Part shown: positions 8,432-17,177 of the stretch, piece by piece
Position numbering within the stretch: position 1 is the stretch's first letter
How the letters are laid out: each line of letters opens with the position of its first letter
Assembly (NCBI GenBank): GCA_035379625.1
Contig: DAOSVM010000009.1
Span: 1 to 64,000 of the forward strand
DNA length: 64,000 nt
Source of the DNA: DAOSCP01 sp035379625
GTDB taxonomy: Bacteria > Bacteroidota > Ignavibacteria > Ignavibacteriales > DAOSCP01
Direction of reading: 5' to 3'
Notes under the pieces: generated by a model
Database searches by the model: none
The model's input: only the letters and a program-made list of their open reading frames with translations
What the model was told of the DNA's origin: nothing
Translations under genes and position numbers: made by a program

Positions 8432-10000
8432 ATGAAAAAGGTAATTGTAGGTATTTTTTTGATCCTTGTGGGTATAGCAGCATTACTTCTCACAGTAAAA
8501 GATCCTTACTCAGAAGCAGAAAAACTTGATGAATTGAAAGCAAAATTTGCAACATTAAAAAAGAGTAAGGTCGATCACTCCAAATTTCCAGAATTGCAGA
8601 AAGATTTTAAAAATCCCCGCGAAGTAACCGCCGCATGTATATCCTGCCACAATCAAAGACACAAAGAAGTAATGGCTTCAAACCACTGGAATTGGGAAAG
8701 ACCAACTTATGTTAAAGGTAAAGGAATTCTTTACCTTGGTAAAAAGAATCATATCAATAATTTCTGTATTGGTAGCCATGGAAATGAAATGTCTTGCGCA
8801 AAATGTCATATTGGATTAGGATTAGATGATAAGAAGCAGATAATTTTTACAGATTCAACAAATATTGACTGTATGGTATGCCACGATAATACTGGAACAT
8901 ATGCGAAAGGAGACGCTCTTGGTGGTGCGCCAGCTCCAACAGTGAACTTAAAATTAGTAGCACAAAAGCCAGGAAAACCAACAAGAGATAATTGTGGAGT
9001 ATGTCATTTCTTTGGTGGTGGTGGAAATAATGTAAAACACGGTGATCTAGAAAAAGCTCAATTTCACACTACAAAAGATGTTGATGTTCATATGGGAGAA
9101 AATAGTGAAAATATGAGTTGTGTTGATTGCCATAAAACTGAAAATCATATGATTTCTGGAAAATTATATACAATGTCGTCAACAAATAATCATAGAGTTA
9201 CATGCGAACAATGTCATGGTGAAACTCCACATAAAGAAGATATTATTAACGAGCATACGTTGAAGGTATCTTGCCAGGCTTGCCATATTCCAGAATATGC
9301 AAAAGTAAATGCAACAAAGATGGAATGGGATTGGTCAACTGCTGGGAAATTGAAAAATGGTGAACCATATGTTGAAGAAGACGAAATGGGAAATCACGCA
9401 TATATGTCTATTAAAGGTAGTTTTAAATGGGCTAAACACGTAAAACCTGAATATATTTGGTTTAATGGAACAGCATCTTTTGTTACTACTTGCCAGCCTA
9501 TCAAAGATACATCCAAACCTGTAGTTTTAAATAAGTTATATGGGAGTTATAGTGATCCATTTTCTAAAATTACACCTGTAAAAGTTCACAGAGCAAGACA
9601 ACCATATGATCCGGGAACAGGACTTTTAATAACACCAAAGCTATATTCAGATAAAAAAGGCGAAGGTGCTTTTTGGCAAGATTTTGATTGGTATGCAGCA
9701 GCACGTGAAGGTATGAAAGAAAGTTGCTTACCATTTAGTGGGCAAGTAACATTTATTAGAACTGAATCATATTGGCCATTAAATCATATGGTATCAGAAA
9801 AAGATAAAGCTGTTTCTTGTACAGAATGCCATACTAGAGAAAATAGTAGATTAGCAGCCTTAACAGATTTTTATATGCCCGGAAGAGACTATAACAAATT
9901 TGTTGATGGTTTTGGTATAGCAGCAGTTGTTATGACATTTTTTGGTGTTATAACACATGGAAGTTTAAGAATAATGAGCAAAAAAAGAAGATCGAGGTAA
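8432..10000 (+). CDS. Octaheme cytochrome c of the tetrathionate reductase (Otr) family
   Basis: A 522-residue exported multiheme protein. It has an N-terminal hydrophobic anchor or signal (about 3-22), exactly eight CXXCH heme sites (C69, C122, C147, C188, C230, C258, C281, C463), and a C-terminal hydrophobic segment (about 494-508) followed by a basic tail. Spacing and context match octaheme tetrathionate reductases, which also reduce nitrite and hydroxylamine in vitro. The C-terminal anchor and the cytochrome b encoded three bases downstream suggest a quinone-linked membrane complex. The ribosome site AAGGA precedes the ATG. The real substrate is uncertain, but the two YedE genes downstream favour a sulfur compound. 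Confidence 0.85.
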   Translation: MKKVIVGIFLILVGIAALLLTVKDPYSEAEKLDELKAKFATLKKSKVDHSKFPELQKDFKNPREVTAACISCHNQRHKEVMASNHWNWERPTYVKGKGILYLGKKNHINNFCIGSHGNEMSCAKCHIGLGLDDKKQIIFTDSTNIDCMVCHDNTGTYAKGDALGGAPAPTVNLKLVAQKPGKPTRDNCGVCHFFGGGGNNVKHGDLEKAQFHTTKDVDVHMGENSENMSCVDCHKTENHMISGKLYTMSSTNNHRVTCEQCHGETPHKEDIINEHTLKVSCQACHIPEYAKVNATKMEWDWSTAGKLKNGEPYVEEDEMGNHAYMSIKGSFKWAKHVKPEYIWFNGTASFVTTCQPIKDTSKPVVLNKLYGSYSDPFSKITPVKVHRARQPYDPGTGLLITPKLYSDKKGEGAFWQDFDWYAAAREGMKESCLPFSGQVTFIRTESYWPLNHMVSEKDKAVSCTECHTRENSRLAALTDFYMPGRDYNKFVDGFGIAAVVMTFFGVITHGSLRIMSKKRRSR

Positions 10001-10002
10001 TT

Positions 10003-10650
10003 ATGGCAAAGAAATATGTATTAATTTATAAAAAATATGAAAGATTTTGGCATTGGATGCAAGCTATTTTAGTTATCTTTTTAATGATAACCGGTTTTGA
10101 GATTCACGGATATTATTCTTTTTTAGGTTTTTTAAATGCTGTAACATTTCATAATTACGCAGCAATAGCTTTAATTGTTTTAACAATTTTTACAATTTTT
10201 TGGCATTTTGTTACTGGCGAGTGGAAACAATATATTCCAACAACTGATAATTTAATTGCTTATGTAAAATATTATACAAAAGGAATTTTTGAAGGGGCTC
10301 CTCATCCTACACATAAAACACAATTAAGCAAATTAAATCCTTTACAAAGGTTAACCTATTTAGGTTTGAAAATAGTTTTATTCCCATTGATGATTTCTAC
10401 AGGTATTTTGTATATGCTTTATCGATATCCACAAAAATCAACTATCGAGTTTATCAATATCGGTGGATTAGAAGTTATAGCTATTCTTCATACATTAGGT
10501 GCATTTCTTTTGGTTGCTTTTTTAGTTGCTCATTTGTATTTAACAACAACAGGCGATACAATATTTAGCAATATTAAAGCTATGCTTACAGGTTATGAAG
10601 AAATTGAAGTAGATGAAAATAACAATGAAAAAGCAACACAACAATCATAA
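10003..10650 (+). CDS. Membrane cytochrome b subunit (Ni-hydrogenase/thiosulfate reductase b-type)
   Basis: 215 residues with four to five hydrophobic segments. Heme-ligand candidates are visible in membrane segments: HWMQA near residue 17, NAVTFHNYAAIA and IFWHFVTGEW, and ILHTLGAFLLVAFLVAHLY near the end. This is the layout of the cytochrome b561/formate dehydrogenase gamma superfamily. It probably exchanges electrons between the quinone pool and the octaheme cytochrome encoded just upstream (two-base gap, ribosome site GAGG). The hydrophilic tail is rich in E and N. Confidence 0.85.
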   Translation: MAKKYVLIYKKYERFWHWMQAILVIFLMITGFEIHGYYSFLGFLNAVTFHNYAAIALIVLTIFTIFWHFVTGEWKQYIPTTDNLIAYVKYYTKGIFEGAPHPTHKTQLSKLNPLQRLTYLGLKIVLFPLMISTGILYMLYRYPQKSTIEFINIGGLEVIAILHTLGAFLLVAFLVAHLYLTTTGDTIFSNIKAMLTGYEEIEVDENNNEKATQQS

Positions 10651-10667
10651 TATTTAAAGAGGATGTT

Positions 10668-11186
10668 ATGGAACCAACAAAATATATGAATCCATACTTA
10701 GCAGGTTTTCTTTTAGGATTAGTCCTTTTATTAGCCATATTTGTTAGTGGTAGAGGACTTGGTGCAAGTGGTGCAATCAAGAGTTTTGGTGTTTATGTTG
10801 TAGAAAAAGTAGCGCCGGAACACGCACAAAATACAAAATATTATCAAGAATATTCAGCTGATCACGCAGGTAATCCACTTAAAAACTGGTTAGTTTTTGA
10901 AGTTTTAGGCGTTATTATAGGTGCATTTATTTCCGGTCTTGTTTCAAATCGTCTTGATTTTAAATTAGAAAAGGGACCTAAAGTTCAAACCAATACAGTG
11001 AGAATTATAAGCGCAATAATAGGTGGATTTTTATTTGGGCTTGGTGCTCAACTTGGTAGAGGTTGTACAAGTGGTGCTGCATTAAGTGGTATGGCAGTTT
11101 TTTCTACTGGTGGTATAATTACAATGTTTGCAATTTTTGGCGGTGCATACGCTTTTGCTTACTTTTTCCGTAAACTTTGGTTATAA
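10668..11186 (+). CDS. YeeE/YedE-family transporter, first half-protein
   Basis: 172 residues with three to four membrane segments. The family motif is present near the C terminus as GRGCTSGAALSGMAVFSTGG, in which the conserved Cys takes part in sulfur handling in characterised YeeE-type thiosulfate channels. A long soluble loop (about 45-80) precedes it. YeeE/YedE proteins are often encoded as two adjacent half-proteins, and the second half follows 15 bases downstream. Role inferred from family and context: uptake of thiosulfate or a related sulfur compound, or recycling of sulfur released by the octaheme enzyme. Confidence 0.83.
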   Translation: MEPTKYMNPYLAGFLLGLVLLLAIFVSGRGLGASGAIKSFGVYVVEKVAPEHAQNTKYYQEYSADHAGNPLKNWLVFEVLGVIIGAFISGLVSNRLDFKLEKGPKVQTNTVRIISAIIGGFLFGLGAQLGRGCTSGAALSGMAVFSTGGIITMFAIFGGAYAFAYFFRKLWL

Positions 11187-11201
11187 AAAAGGAGGTGTTA
11201 T

Positions 11202-12401
11202 ATGGGACCTTTAGTTCCGGATATTATCCCACGTGAAATAGATTTAGTTTTTGCTTTTTTTATCGGTATATTTTTCGGTTATATTCTTGAACAAGCAGGA
11301 TTTTCTACTTCAAAAAAACTTGTCGGATTGTTCTATGGTTACGATTTTACTGTTTTGAGAGTTTTCTTTACTGCAGGCTTAACTGCTATGGTAGGGATTG
11401 TAATTCTTACTCATTTTGGTTTACTTGATATGGATTATGTTTATATTAATCCTTTATTCTTAAAATCTGCAATTATTGGTGGTTTAATAATGGGATTGGG
11501 ATTTGTAATTGGTGGATTTTGCCCGGGTACAAGTGTATGTGCTGCTGCAATTGGTAAAATTGACGCAATGTTTTTTGTATTAGGCGGATTTTTAGGTGTT
11601 ATTTTCTTTTCCGAAACTTATTCTATTTGGGAAGGCATTTATAAAGCAAGCTACTTGGGGAATCCACAACTTTTTGAAACTTTAGGAATTTCTAGAGAAT
11701 TAACTGCTATATTGTTTATTGTAGTTGCGGTTGTGGCATTTTATTTTACAACAAAACTCGAAAAGAAACTAAATCCAAATGAAATATTAGATGATACTCC
11801 AAAACCATACTACAAATACATTTTAACAGGTGTTGTTGTACTTTTAATTTTAATACCATTTTTACCTGATAAAAAAGCTAGTTTACTAAAAAAAGTTGAT
11901 GATACAAATTTCATTTTATCGCAAAATATCCCTATGATGACTATAGATGAATTTGCTTATAGAATTTGGGACCGGGATAAAAAATTAATTCCTGTTGATT
12001 TGAGAAGTGAAAAAGAGTATAAACAATTGCAGTTACCTTACTCCGTAAATGTACAAGAATTCAAACAATTATTTGATAAAAAATTATATCGTAAAATTAA
12101 TTTAAGAAACAATCAATTAGTATTTATTGCAAACGATGAGTTAACAGAAAAAAAAGCAGCCTACATAGCTTCACAAATCGGATATAAAAATATATTTATA
12201 TTAAAAAAAGGAATGCCAGAGTTTATAGCATCATATATTAATTTTGTACCTACAAAAATTGATGAGCACGCCAGTAAATTAGTTCTAGATACATACAGAT
12301 TTAGAGAAATGGCATCGAAAGAATTACCAAAAATTATTGAAGAAAACAAACCAAAATCTGTAACAAATGACAAACCAAAACGAGTTCTTGGTGGTTGTTA
12401 G
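11202..12401 (+). CDS. YeeE/YedE-family transporter fused to degenerate rhodanese-like domain
   Basis: 399 residues. The first 230 form a YedE half with the motif GGFCPGTSVCAAAIGKIDA and about seven membrane segments. After a membrane span near 205-222 comes a rhodanese-like domain (about 245-345: MMTIDEFAYR, VDLRSEKEYKQLQLPYSVNV, IGYKNIFILKKGM). Its catalytic-loop position reads VFIANDEL, so the usual active Cys is missing. The chain ends in a basic, disordered-looking tail whose last three residues are GGC, leaving one Cys at the extreme C terminus. A very strong ribosome site (AAGGAGGT) precedes the ATG. It is the last gene of the sulfur operon, followed by a terminator. Confidence 0.82.
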   Translation: MGPLVPDIIPREIDLVFAFFIGIFFGYILEQAGFSTSKKLVGLFYGYDFTVLRVFFTAGLTAMVGIVILTHFGLLDMDYVYINPLFLKSAIIGGLIMGLGFVIGGFCPGTSVCAAAIGKIDAMFFVLGGFLGVIFFSETYSIWEGIYKASYLGNPQLFETLGISRELTAILFIVVAVVAFYFTTKLEKKLNPNEILDDTPKPYYKYILTGVVVLLILIPFLPDKKASLLKKVDDTNFILSQNIPMMTIDEFAYRIWDRDKKLIPVDLRSEKEYKQLQLPYSVNVQEFKQLFDKKLYRKINLRNNQLVFIANDELTEKKAAYIASQIGYKNIFILKKGMPEFIASYINFVPTKIDEHASKLVLDTYRFREMASKELPKIIEENKPKSVTNDKPKRVLGGC

Positions 12402-12411
12402 CAAATATAAG

Positions 12412-12440
12412 AAGCTGTCTGAATAAGGCAGCTTTTTTTA
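12412..12440 (+). terminator. Terminator of the octaheme cytochrome/YedE operon
   Basis: Stem AAGCTGTC / GGCAGCTT (one G-T pair) with loop TGAATAA-like, followed directly by seven T. It lies 10 bases after the YedE stop. Confidence 0.8.
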
Positions 12441-12444
12441 TTGG

Positions 12445-12982
12445 GCTCAGACGGTATAAGCTTAAGCCCACGTGCGGCGTTGCCGCACGTGGGCAGCGGG
12501 CCGGAACGGCCCGCAAAAAATCTTTTCTTTGACAACCTTTACACAAAGCGTTCTTTTAGGACCTTAATATTTAATTTTTTCTCAAATGCGTGATAGTTTA
12601 CAAGTGATGCGACGATTTTTATAATTTAATTGCATTTGCAACTATATAGCAATAACAAATATATTGTATTTACAAATATATTATTGAAAATTACTATTAT
12701 ATCGTATATACAATTATATTGTAAACAAGAATATATTTTTGAATTCTGTTAATATATCGAAATTACTAATACATAGGAATAGCGATATTACATATTCATT
12801 TTTTTTACATAATCTAATCATTCTTAAAAAAATTCATAAACAACATTTAGTTATTTAGCTAAATGAAAAAATATAAATTATATTGGTAATAATCTATTGA
12901 AAGATTTTTGGAAAAATAATTTAGGCGTTAGCCCGCCCGTGCGCCGTATGGCGCACGGGCTTTATGCTTACACTGTCTGAGC
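12445..12982. mobile_element. Inverted-repeat-bounded element 1 (hairpin type, MITE-like)
   Basis: The ends are GCTCAGACGGTATAAGC (12445-12461) and its inverted, one-mismatch copy GCTTACACTGTCTGAGC (12966-12982). Near the left end are two perfect GC-rich hairpins: 13-bp arms GCCCACGTGCGGC around GTT (12466-12494) and 8-bp arms GCGGGCCG around GAA (12496-12514). Near the right end is an 11-bp hairpin GCCCGTGCGCC around GTAT (12935-12960). The middle is more than 80% A+T with short ATATTG/CAATAT repeats and no credible ORF. 12841-12984 is clearly homologous to 55296-55440. No transposase is present. Target duplications are not obvious. Confidence 0.65.
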
Positions 12983-13060
12983 TAAGGAATATTTTTTTTA
13001 ATTAAAAGTTTTAGTTAATATTATGATTGGGAAGACTTTGGATTGCATTTAAATATTTTG

Positions 13061-13133
13061 AGCGGGTGACGGGACTCGAACCCGCGACTTTTAGTTTGGG
13101 AAACTAATACTCTACCAACTGAGTTACACCCGC
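13061..13133 (-). tRNA. tRNA-Gly (anticodon CCC)
   Basis: On the minus strand it folds as a complete cloverleaf of 73 bases: acceptor GCGGGTG pairing with CACCCGC, D stem ACTC/GAGT, anticodon stem TTAGT/ACTAA with loop TTCCCAA (anticodon CCC, reading GGG), and T arm GCGGG-TTCGAGT-CCCGT with one G-T pair. The discriminator base is T and CCA is not encoded. A promoter matching TTG-N20-TAnnTTTG lies just upstream. Confidence 0.95.
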
Positions 13134-13145
13134 GTTTTTAAGTTT

Positions 13146-13176
13146 CAAAAATAATGAAAAAATTATATTTATGCAA
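13146..13176 (-). promoter_or_regulatory. Bacteroidetes-type promoter for tRNA-Gly
   Basis: On the minus strand, TTG (13176-13174), exactly 20 bases, then TATTTTTG (13153-13146), fitting the TAnnTTTG -7 box of the Bacteroidetes housekeeping sigma factor. A start about six bases downstream would fall just before the mature tRNA 5' end at 13133. The same spacing recurs upstream of the MeaB gene. Confidence 0.65.
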
Positions 13177-13255
13177 TAGTTTTTTTTTAGGTTGCATTGA
13201 ATTTTATTTATTAAAAAATTGTTATGGAATTGTAAAATTATAATTAGGAGAAAAA

Positions 13256-15262
13256 ATGGATAAAACATCGCTAAGTATCAATTTAAAAGCACTAAAAATT
13301 ATGTTAAAAGCGCGAATTTTTGATCAAAAAGCAATGAAACTATTAAAGCAGGGAAAATCTTATTTTTTTATTGCAGGCTCTGGACACGAGGCACCACAAA
13401 TTGCTTATGGAATGTTTTATAATCCGAAAAGTGATTTTGCTTTTCCATATTATCGTGATGTTGCATTTAATTTAACGGTAGGAGTAACGCCGTTTGATTT
13501 ATTTATGTCGTTGTTAGGGAAAAAAAATGATTATTTTTCTGGTGCAAGGCAGTTGCCAACGCATTATGGGGCAAAACATTTGAATATTGTATCCCAATCA
13601 TCATCAACAGGGATGCAGTACTTGCAAGCTGTTGGAATGGCACATTCGATTAAATTTAAAGGTGAAAAAGGAGTTGTTTATGTAAGTGGCGGTGAAGGTT
13701 CGACAAGTGAAGGAGAATTTTTTGAAGCAGTTAACTGGGCAACACGTGAAAAAGTGCCGGTTGTTTTTATGATAGAAAATAATAATTACGCTATATCTGT
13801 ACCGTTCGAAAAACAAGGCGGGGCAAAAAATGTTGGTTTGTTAGATCATTTTGCTGGTTATGAAAACCTTTTGCGCCTACCTTGTGATGGTAGTGACTTT
13901 GTTGAGAGTTATAGAGTTATTGGGGCGGCTTATCGCCACGCTTTGGAAACTCAAGAACCAGTTATTATTGAAGCTAAGGTACCGAGATTGTCATCTCATT
14001 CATCTTCGGATGATCAAAAAAAATATCGTAAAATAGAAGAATTGTATGAGGACCAAGAAAGAGATCCGATTAAAATTTTACGCGAATATTTAATTACGTG
14101 CGAGGATGTAGGTGAGGATGAAATTCAAGAAATATATGAAGAAATTCAAGCTGAGATTGATGAGGCAGCGGAAAGGGCATTGAAAGAGGATGATCCAGAG
14201 CCACAAAGTGCTGTTAATTTTGTTTTTGATGAAAATCAGCCAGAAATTGTTTATGACGTTAAGAATTATAAAGAGAATAATGTTGTTATGGTTGATGCGA
14301 TAAATCACGCACTAGCTGAGGAATTGGAAAAAAATCCACTAATGGTAGTTTATGGGGAGGATGTAGAGGATGATAAAGGAGGCGTTTTTACAGCAACGAA
14401 AGGGCTTTCTACAAAATTTGGCACTCATAGAGTTTTCAATTCACCGTTAGCTGAGGCTAGTATTGTAGGAACTGCCATTGGAATGGCGTTGAATGGGATG
14501 AAACCAGTTGTTGAAATTCAATTTGGAGATTATATTTGGACAGCATATATGCAGATTAGAAATGAGTTGTCAACTTTTAGGTATCGTTCAAATAATCAGT
14601 GGCCTGCGCCAGTTGTAATAAGAACGCCCGTTGGAGGCTATATTCACGGGGGATTGTGTCACAGCCAAAATATTGAAGCTTTTTTTACACATATGCCGGG
14701 AATTTATATTGTTTATCCATCAAATGCAGAAGATGCGAAAGGGCTTTTGAAAACAGCCATTAATTTGAATGATCCGGTGCTATTTTTAGAGCATAAAGGT
14801 TTATACAGAAATGCTTTGGCTACATCAAAAGAACCTGATGAAAATTTTTATCTACCGTTCGGTAAAGCTAAAATTGTTAGTGAAGGCTCGGATTTAACAA
14901 TTATTACCTATGGTTATATGGTTTATGAAACTAAAAAAGCGGCTAAAAAATTTGTTGAAAATGGATATTCCATTGAAATTATTGATCTTAGAACTTTGGT
15001 GCCATTAGATTTTGAAACAATTTCAGATTCAATTAAAAAGACAAATAGAGTTTTAATTGTTCACGAAGATACGCTTTTTAGCGGTTTTGGTGGTGAAATT
15101 TCGGCTCAGATTTCTGAAAAATTATTTCAATATCTTGATGCGCCTATTTTAAGAATCGGTGCTAAGGATACACCTATACCTTATGCGCCAAATTTGGAAA
15201 ATTACATTCTTCCAAATGTAAAAGATATTGAAGAAAAAATTGATTATTTATTAAAATTTTAA
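13256..15262 (+). CDS. Branched-chain 2-oxoacid dehydrogenase E1, fused alpha-beta subunits
   Basis: The 668-residue protein joins an E1-alpha half (about 1-310) and an E1-beta half (about 340-668). The thiamine diphosphate motif is visible in the alpha half as GGEGSTSEGEFFEA followed by ENNNYAIS near 140-180. The beta half starts at NVVMVDAINHALAEELEKNP and contains YGEDVEDDKGGVFTATKGL and IIDLRTLVPLD. Such fusions are common in Bacteroidetes. It decarboxylates 2-oxoacids from valine, leucine and isoleucine and passes the acyl group to lipoyl-E2, which is encoded 10 bases downstream. The ribosome site TAGGAG precedes the ATG. Pyruvate or acetoin cannot be fully excluded as substrate. No E3 gene is nearby. 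Confidence 0.88.
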   Translation: MDKTSLSINLKALKIMLKARIFDQKAMKLLKQGKSYFFIAGSGHEAPQIAYGMFYNPKSDFAFPYYRDVAFNLTVGVTPFDLFMSLLGKKNDYFSGARQLPTHYGAKHLNIVSQSSSTGMQYLQAVGMAHSIKFKGEKGVVYVSGGEGSTSEGEFFEAVNWATREKVPVVFMIENNNYAISVPFEKQGGAKNVGLLDHFAGYENLLRLPCDGSDFVESYRVIGAAYRHALETQEPVIIEAKVPRLSSHSSSDDQKKYRKIEELYEDQERDPIKILREYLITCEDVGEDEIQEIYEEIQAEIDEAAERALKEDDPEPQSAVNFVFDENQPEIVYDVKNYKENNVVMVDAINHALAEELEKNPLMVVYGEDVEDDKGGVFTATKGLSTKFGTHRVFNSPLAEASIVGTAIGMALNGMKPVVEIQFGDYIWTAYMQIRNELSTFRYRSNNQWPAPVVIRTPVGGYIHGGLCHSQNIEAFFTHMPGIYIVYPSNAEDAKGLLKTAINLNDPVLFLEHKGLYRNALATSKEPDENFYLPFGKAKIVSEGSDLTIITYGYMVYETKKAAKKFVENGYSIEIIDLRTLVPLDFETISDSIKKTNRVLIVHEDTLFSGFGGEISAQISEKLFQYLDAPILRIGAKDTPIPYAPNLENYILPNVKDIEEKIDYLLKF

Positions 15263-15271
15263 GGAGCTAAT

Positions 15272-16549
15272 ATGATTTATGAAGTTACTATGCCTAAAAT
15301 GGGCGAAAGCTTAACTGAAGGAACTTTGATAAAATGGCATAAAAAAGTTAGTGATTTTGTCAAGAAAGATGAACCTTTGTTTGATATTGCAACTGATAAA
15401 GTAGATACCGAAATTCCATCACCAGAGGAAGGTTATTTGGTGGAAATTTTGATTGAAGAAGGGACTACTGTAGAAATTGGTACCGTTGTTGCGAAAATTT
15501 CAAAAGAAAATGTAAAAGTTGCACCGAGTGAAAAACCTACATATGAAGAAAAGCCATTACAACAGGTTGAAAATAAACAAGATATTGTGGATGAAAGTAA
15601 AGAAAAAAATTCAGAAAATCACCAAGATATCACTAAATCTGATAAGTTTCTATCGCCATTGGTGAAATCTATTATGCAAAAGGAAGGAATTTCTTTTGAA
15701 GAAATAAAAAATTTAAATGGCAGTGGCATTGATGGAAGAATTACAAAAAATGATATATTAAACTATATAAACAATAGACAAAGCGATAAGTATCAAATAA
15801 AGCAAAATGAAGATGAAAAACCTAAAATAGTAGAATTCAAAGGAGAAATATTAGAATATGATATGGATAATATGAGGTATAAAATTGCTCAAAATATGGT
15901 TAAAAGTCGTGATACAGCTGTTCACGTATCAGAGGTAATTGAAGCTGATGTTAGTGGAATTGTAAAATTTTTGAAAGATAACAAGCAAAAAATTAGAGAA
16001 AAATACAATGTTAACTTAACTTTTACGGCAATTGTTGCGGAAATTGTTAGTAAAGCCCTAATGTTATTTCCATTAATGAATGCTAACATAGATGGCAAAA
16101 AAATTATCGAAAAGAAATATGTAAATCTTGGCATAGCGATAGCCTTAGAACCAAACGGTTTGGTAGTTCCAAATATTAAAAATGCTCACGAATTAAATTT
16201 GATAGGGATTGCAAAAAAATTGGATGATTTGAAATATCGCGCAAACAATAAAAAATTAATAATAGATGATTTTACGGATGGGACTTTTACGATAACAAAT
16301 TATGGAGTTTTCGATACATTATTTGGAGCGCCAATAATCAATGTTCCGGAGGTGGCAATTTTGGGAGTAGGTGCTATCAAAAAGAGAGTAGTAGTGAAAA
16401 CAATTGATGATGAAGATGTTATATTAGTTCGCGATATGGTTTATTTAAGTTTAAGTCACGATCACCGTTTGATAGACGGCATGTTAGGTGGTAAATTTTT
16501 AAAGCATTTGAAAGATAGTTTAGAAAATTACAAATTTAATAATTTATGA
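15272..16549 (+). CDS. Dihydrolipoamide acyltransferase E2 of 2-oxoacid dehydrogenase
   Basis: 425 residues in the classic order. A lipoyl domain covers 1-77, with the lipoylated Lys in IATDKVDTEIPSP near residue 43. A flexible E/K-rich linker follows, then a peripheral E1/E3-binding domain (LSPLVKSIMQKEGI to RITKNDILNYI, about 125-165) and a catalytic acyltransferase domain ending in the active-site motif SHDHRLIDGMLGG. It receives acyl groups from the fused E1 encoded just upstream and transfers them to CoA. The single lipoyl domain fits branched-chain complexes. AAGGAG precedes the ATG. A terminator follows. Confidence 0.9.
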   Translation: MIYEVTMPKMGESLTEGTLIKWHKKVSDFVKKDEPLFDIATDKVDTEIPSPEEGYLVEILIEEGTTVEIGTVVAKISKENVKVAPSEKPTYEEKPLQQVENKQDIVDESKEKNSENHQDITKSDKFLSPLVKSIMQKEGISFEEIKNLNGSGIDGRITKNDILNYINNRQSDKYQIKQNEDEKPKIVEFKGEILEYDMDNMRYKIAQNMVKSRDTAVHVSEVIEADVSGIVKFLKDNKQKIREKYNVNLTFTAIVAEIVSKALMLFPLMNANIDGKKIIEKKYVNLGIAIALEPNGLVVPNIKNAHELNLIGIAKKLDDLKYRANNKKLIIDDFTDGTFTITNYGVFDTLFGAPIINVPEVAILGVGAIKKRVVVKTIDDEDVILVRDMVYLSLSHDHRLIDGMLGGKFLKHLKDSLENYKFNNL

Positions 16550-16571
16550 AAAATATTTAAATTAAACAATT

Positions 16572-16605
16572 AAAGCCTTTAAGTAGAACTTAAGGGCTTT
16601 TTTTT
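16572..16605 (+). terminator. Terminator of E1-E2 operon
   Basis: Stem AAAGCCTTTAAG / CTTAAGGGCTTT (one G-T pair), loop TAGAA, then a run of T. It lies 22 bases after the E2 stop. Confidence 0.8.
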
Positions 16606-16613
16606 AATTATTG

Positions 16614-17174
16614 GCTCAGACGGTATAAGCATATTATCATTTTGAAATTTCAATTAAATAAAAGCGGTTGCACACATTTGCCACATGGTGGCAAAAATTA
16701 ATATAATGTGGCATTGATATGTCGCATTGGTGGCAGCGAATTTGCCACGTTGTTGCAAAAATAAAAGTAGGGTAGCATTGATATGCCACCTTTTTGGCAT
16801 TGATATGCCACGTGGTGGCACGCAAATTTAAAAGGTGGCAATTATATCGTATATGTAATATAATTGCCACCATTTAAAAAATTTCCATTTTTCCAAGAGG
16901 CGTGGCAATCCAAAAGATTGACGGGGTGTTTTTTTAATTGGTGGCAGCGAATTTGCCACGTTGTTGCAAAAATAAAAGTAGGGTGGCATTGATATGCCAC
17001 CTTTTTGGCATTGAATGCCACAATAGTGGCACGGAATTGCCACGCGGTGGCAGGCAAATTTAAAAGGTGGCAAATATATCGTATATGTAATATAATTGCC
17101 ACCTTTATTTTTTTGCAAGAATTGCAAAAAGCCGCACAACTTCAGTTGTGCGGCCACGCTTACACCGTCTGAGC
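16614..17174. mobile_element. Inverted-repeat-bounded element 2 (GTGGCA hairpin-array type)
   Basis: Bounded by GCTCAGACGGTATAAGC (16614-16630) and GCTTACACCGTCTGAGC (17158-17174), which match as inverted repeats at 16 of 17 positions. The interior is filled with GTGGCA and TGCCAC words that pair locally into short hairpins. The right end carries two perfect hairpins: TTTTTGCAA-GAA-TTGCAAAAA (17110-17130) and CCGCACAAC-TTCA-GTTGTGCGG (17132-17153). It lies between convergent genes (E2 and the alpha/beta hydrolase). Open frames across it are repeats read as codons, not a gene. Confidence 0.65.
16729..17103. repeat. Two tandem copies of a 143-164-base unit inside element 2
   Basis: Copy 1 is 16729-16871 and copy 2 is 16940-17103. 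Both begin GGTGGCAGCGAATTTGCCAC and end ATATAATTGCCACC. Each ends in a long hairpin; in copy 1 the arms are GGTGGCAATTATAT and ATATAATTGCCACC (14 bp perfect) around a 10-base loop CGTATATGTA. The same terminal hairpin is found in element 4 at 43930-43967. The 68-base spacer between the copies lacks the pattern. Confidence 0.75.
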
Positions 17175-17177
17175 TAA

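Noticed and set aside
12334..12546. 70-codon minus-strand frame across the operon terminator and hairpins
   Set aside because: It runs through the terminator and the GC-rich palindromes of element 1, so the coding appearance is due to the hairpins.
12445..12982. Insertion sequence with its own transposase
   Set aside because: The interior has no frame long enough for a transposase and no related fragment; only the ends and hairpins support mobility.
16637..17157. Several overlapping minus-strand frames of 78-109 codons in element 2
   Set aside because: They translate the GTGGCA/TGCCAC repeats into repeated stretches such as FIFATTWQI; there is no ribosome site and the frames overlap one another, so they are repeats read as codons.
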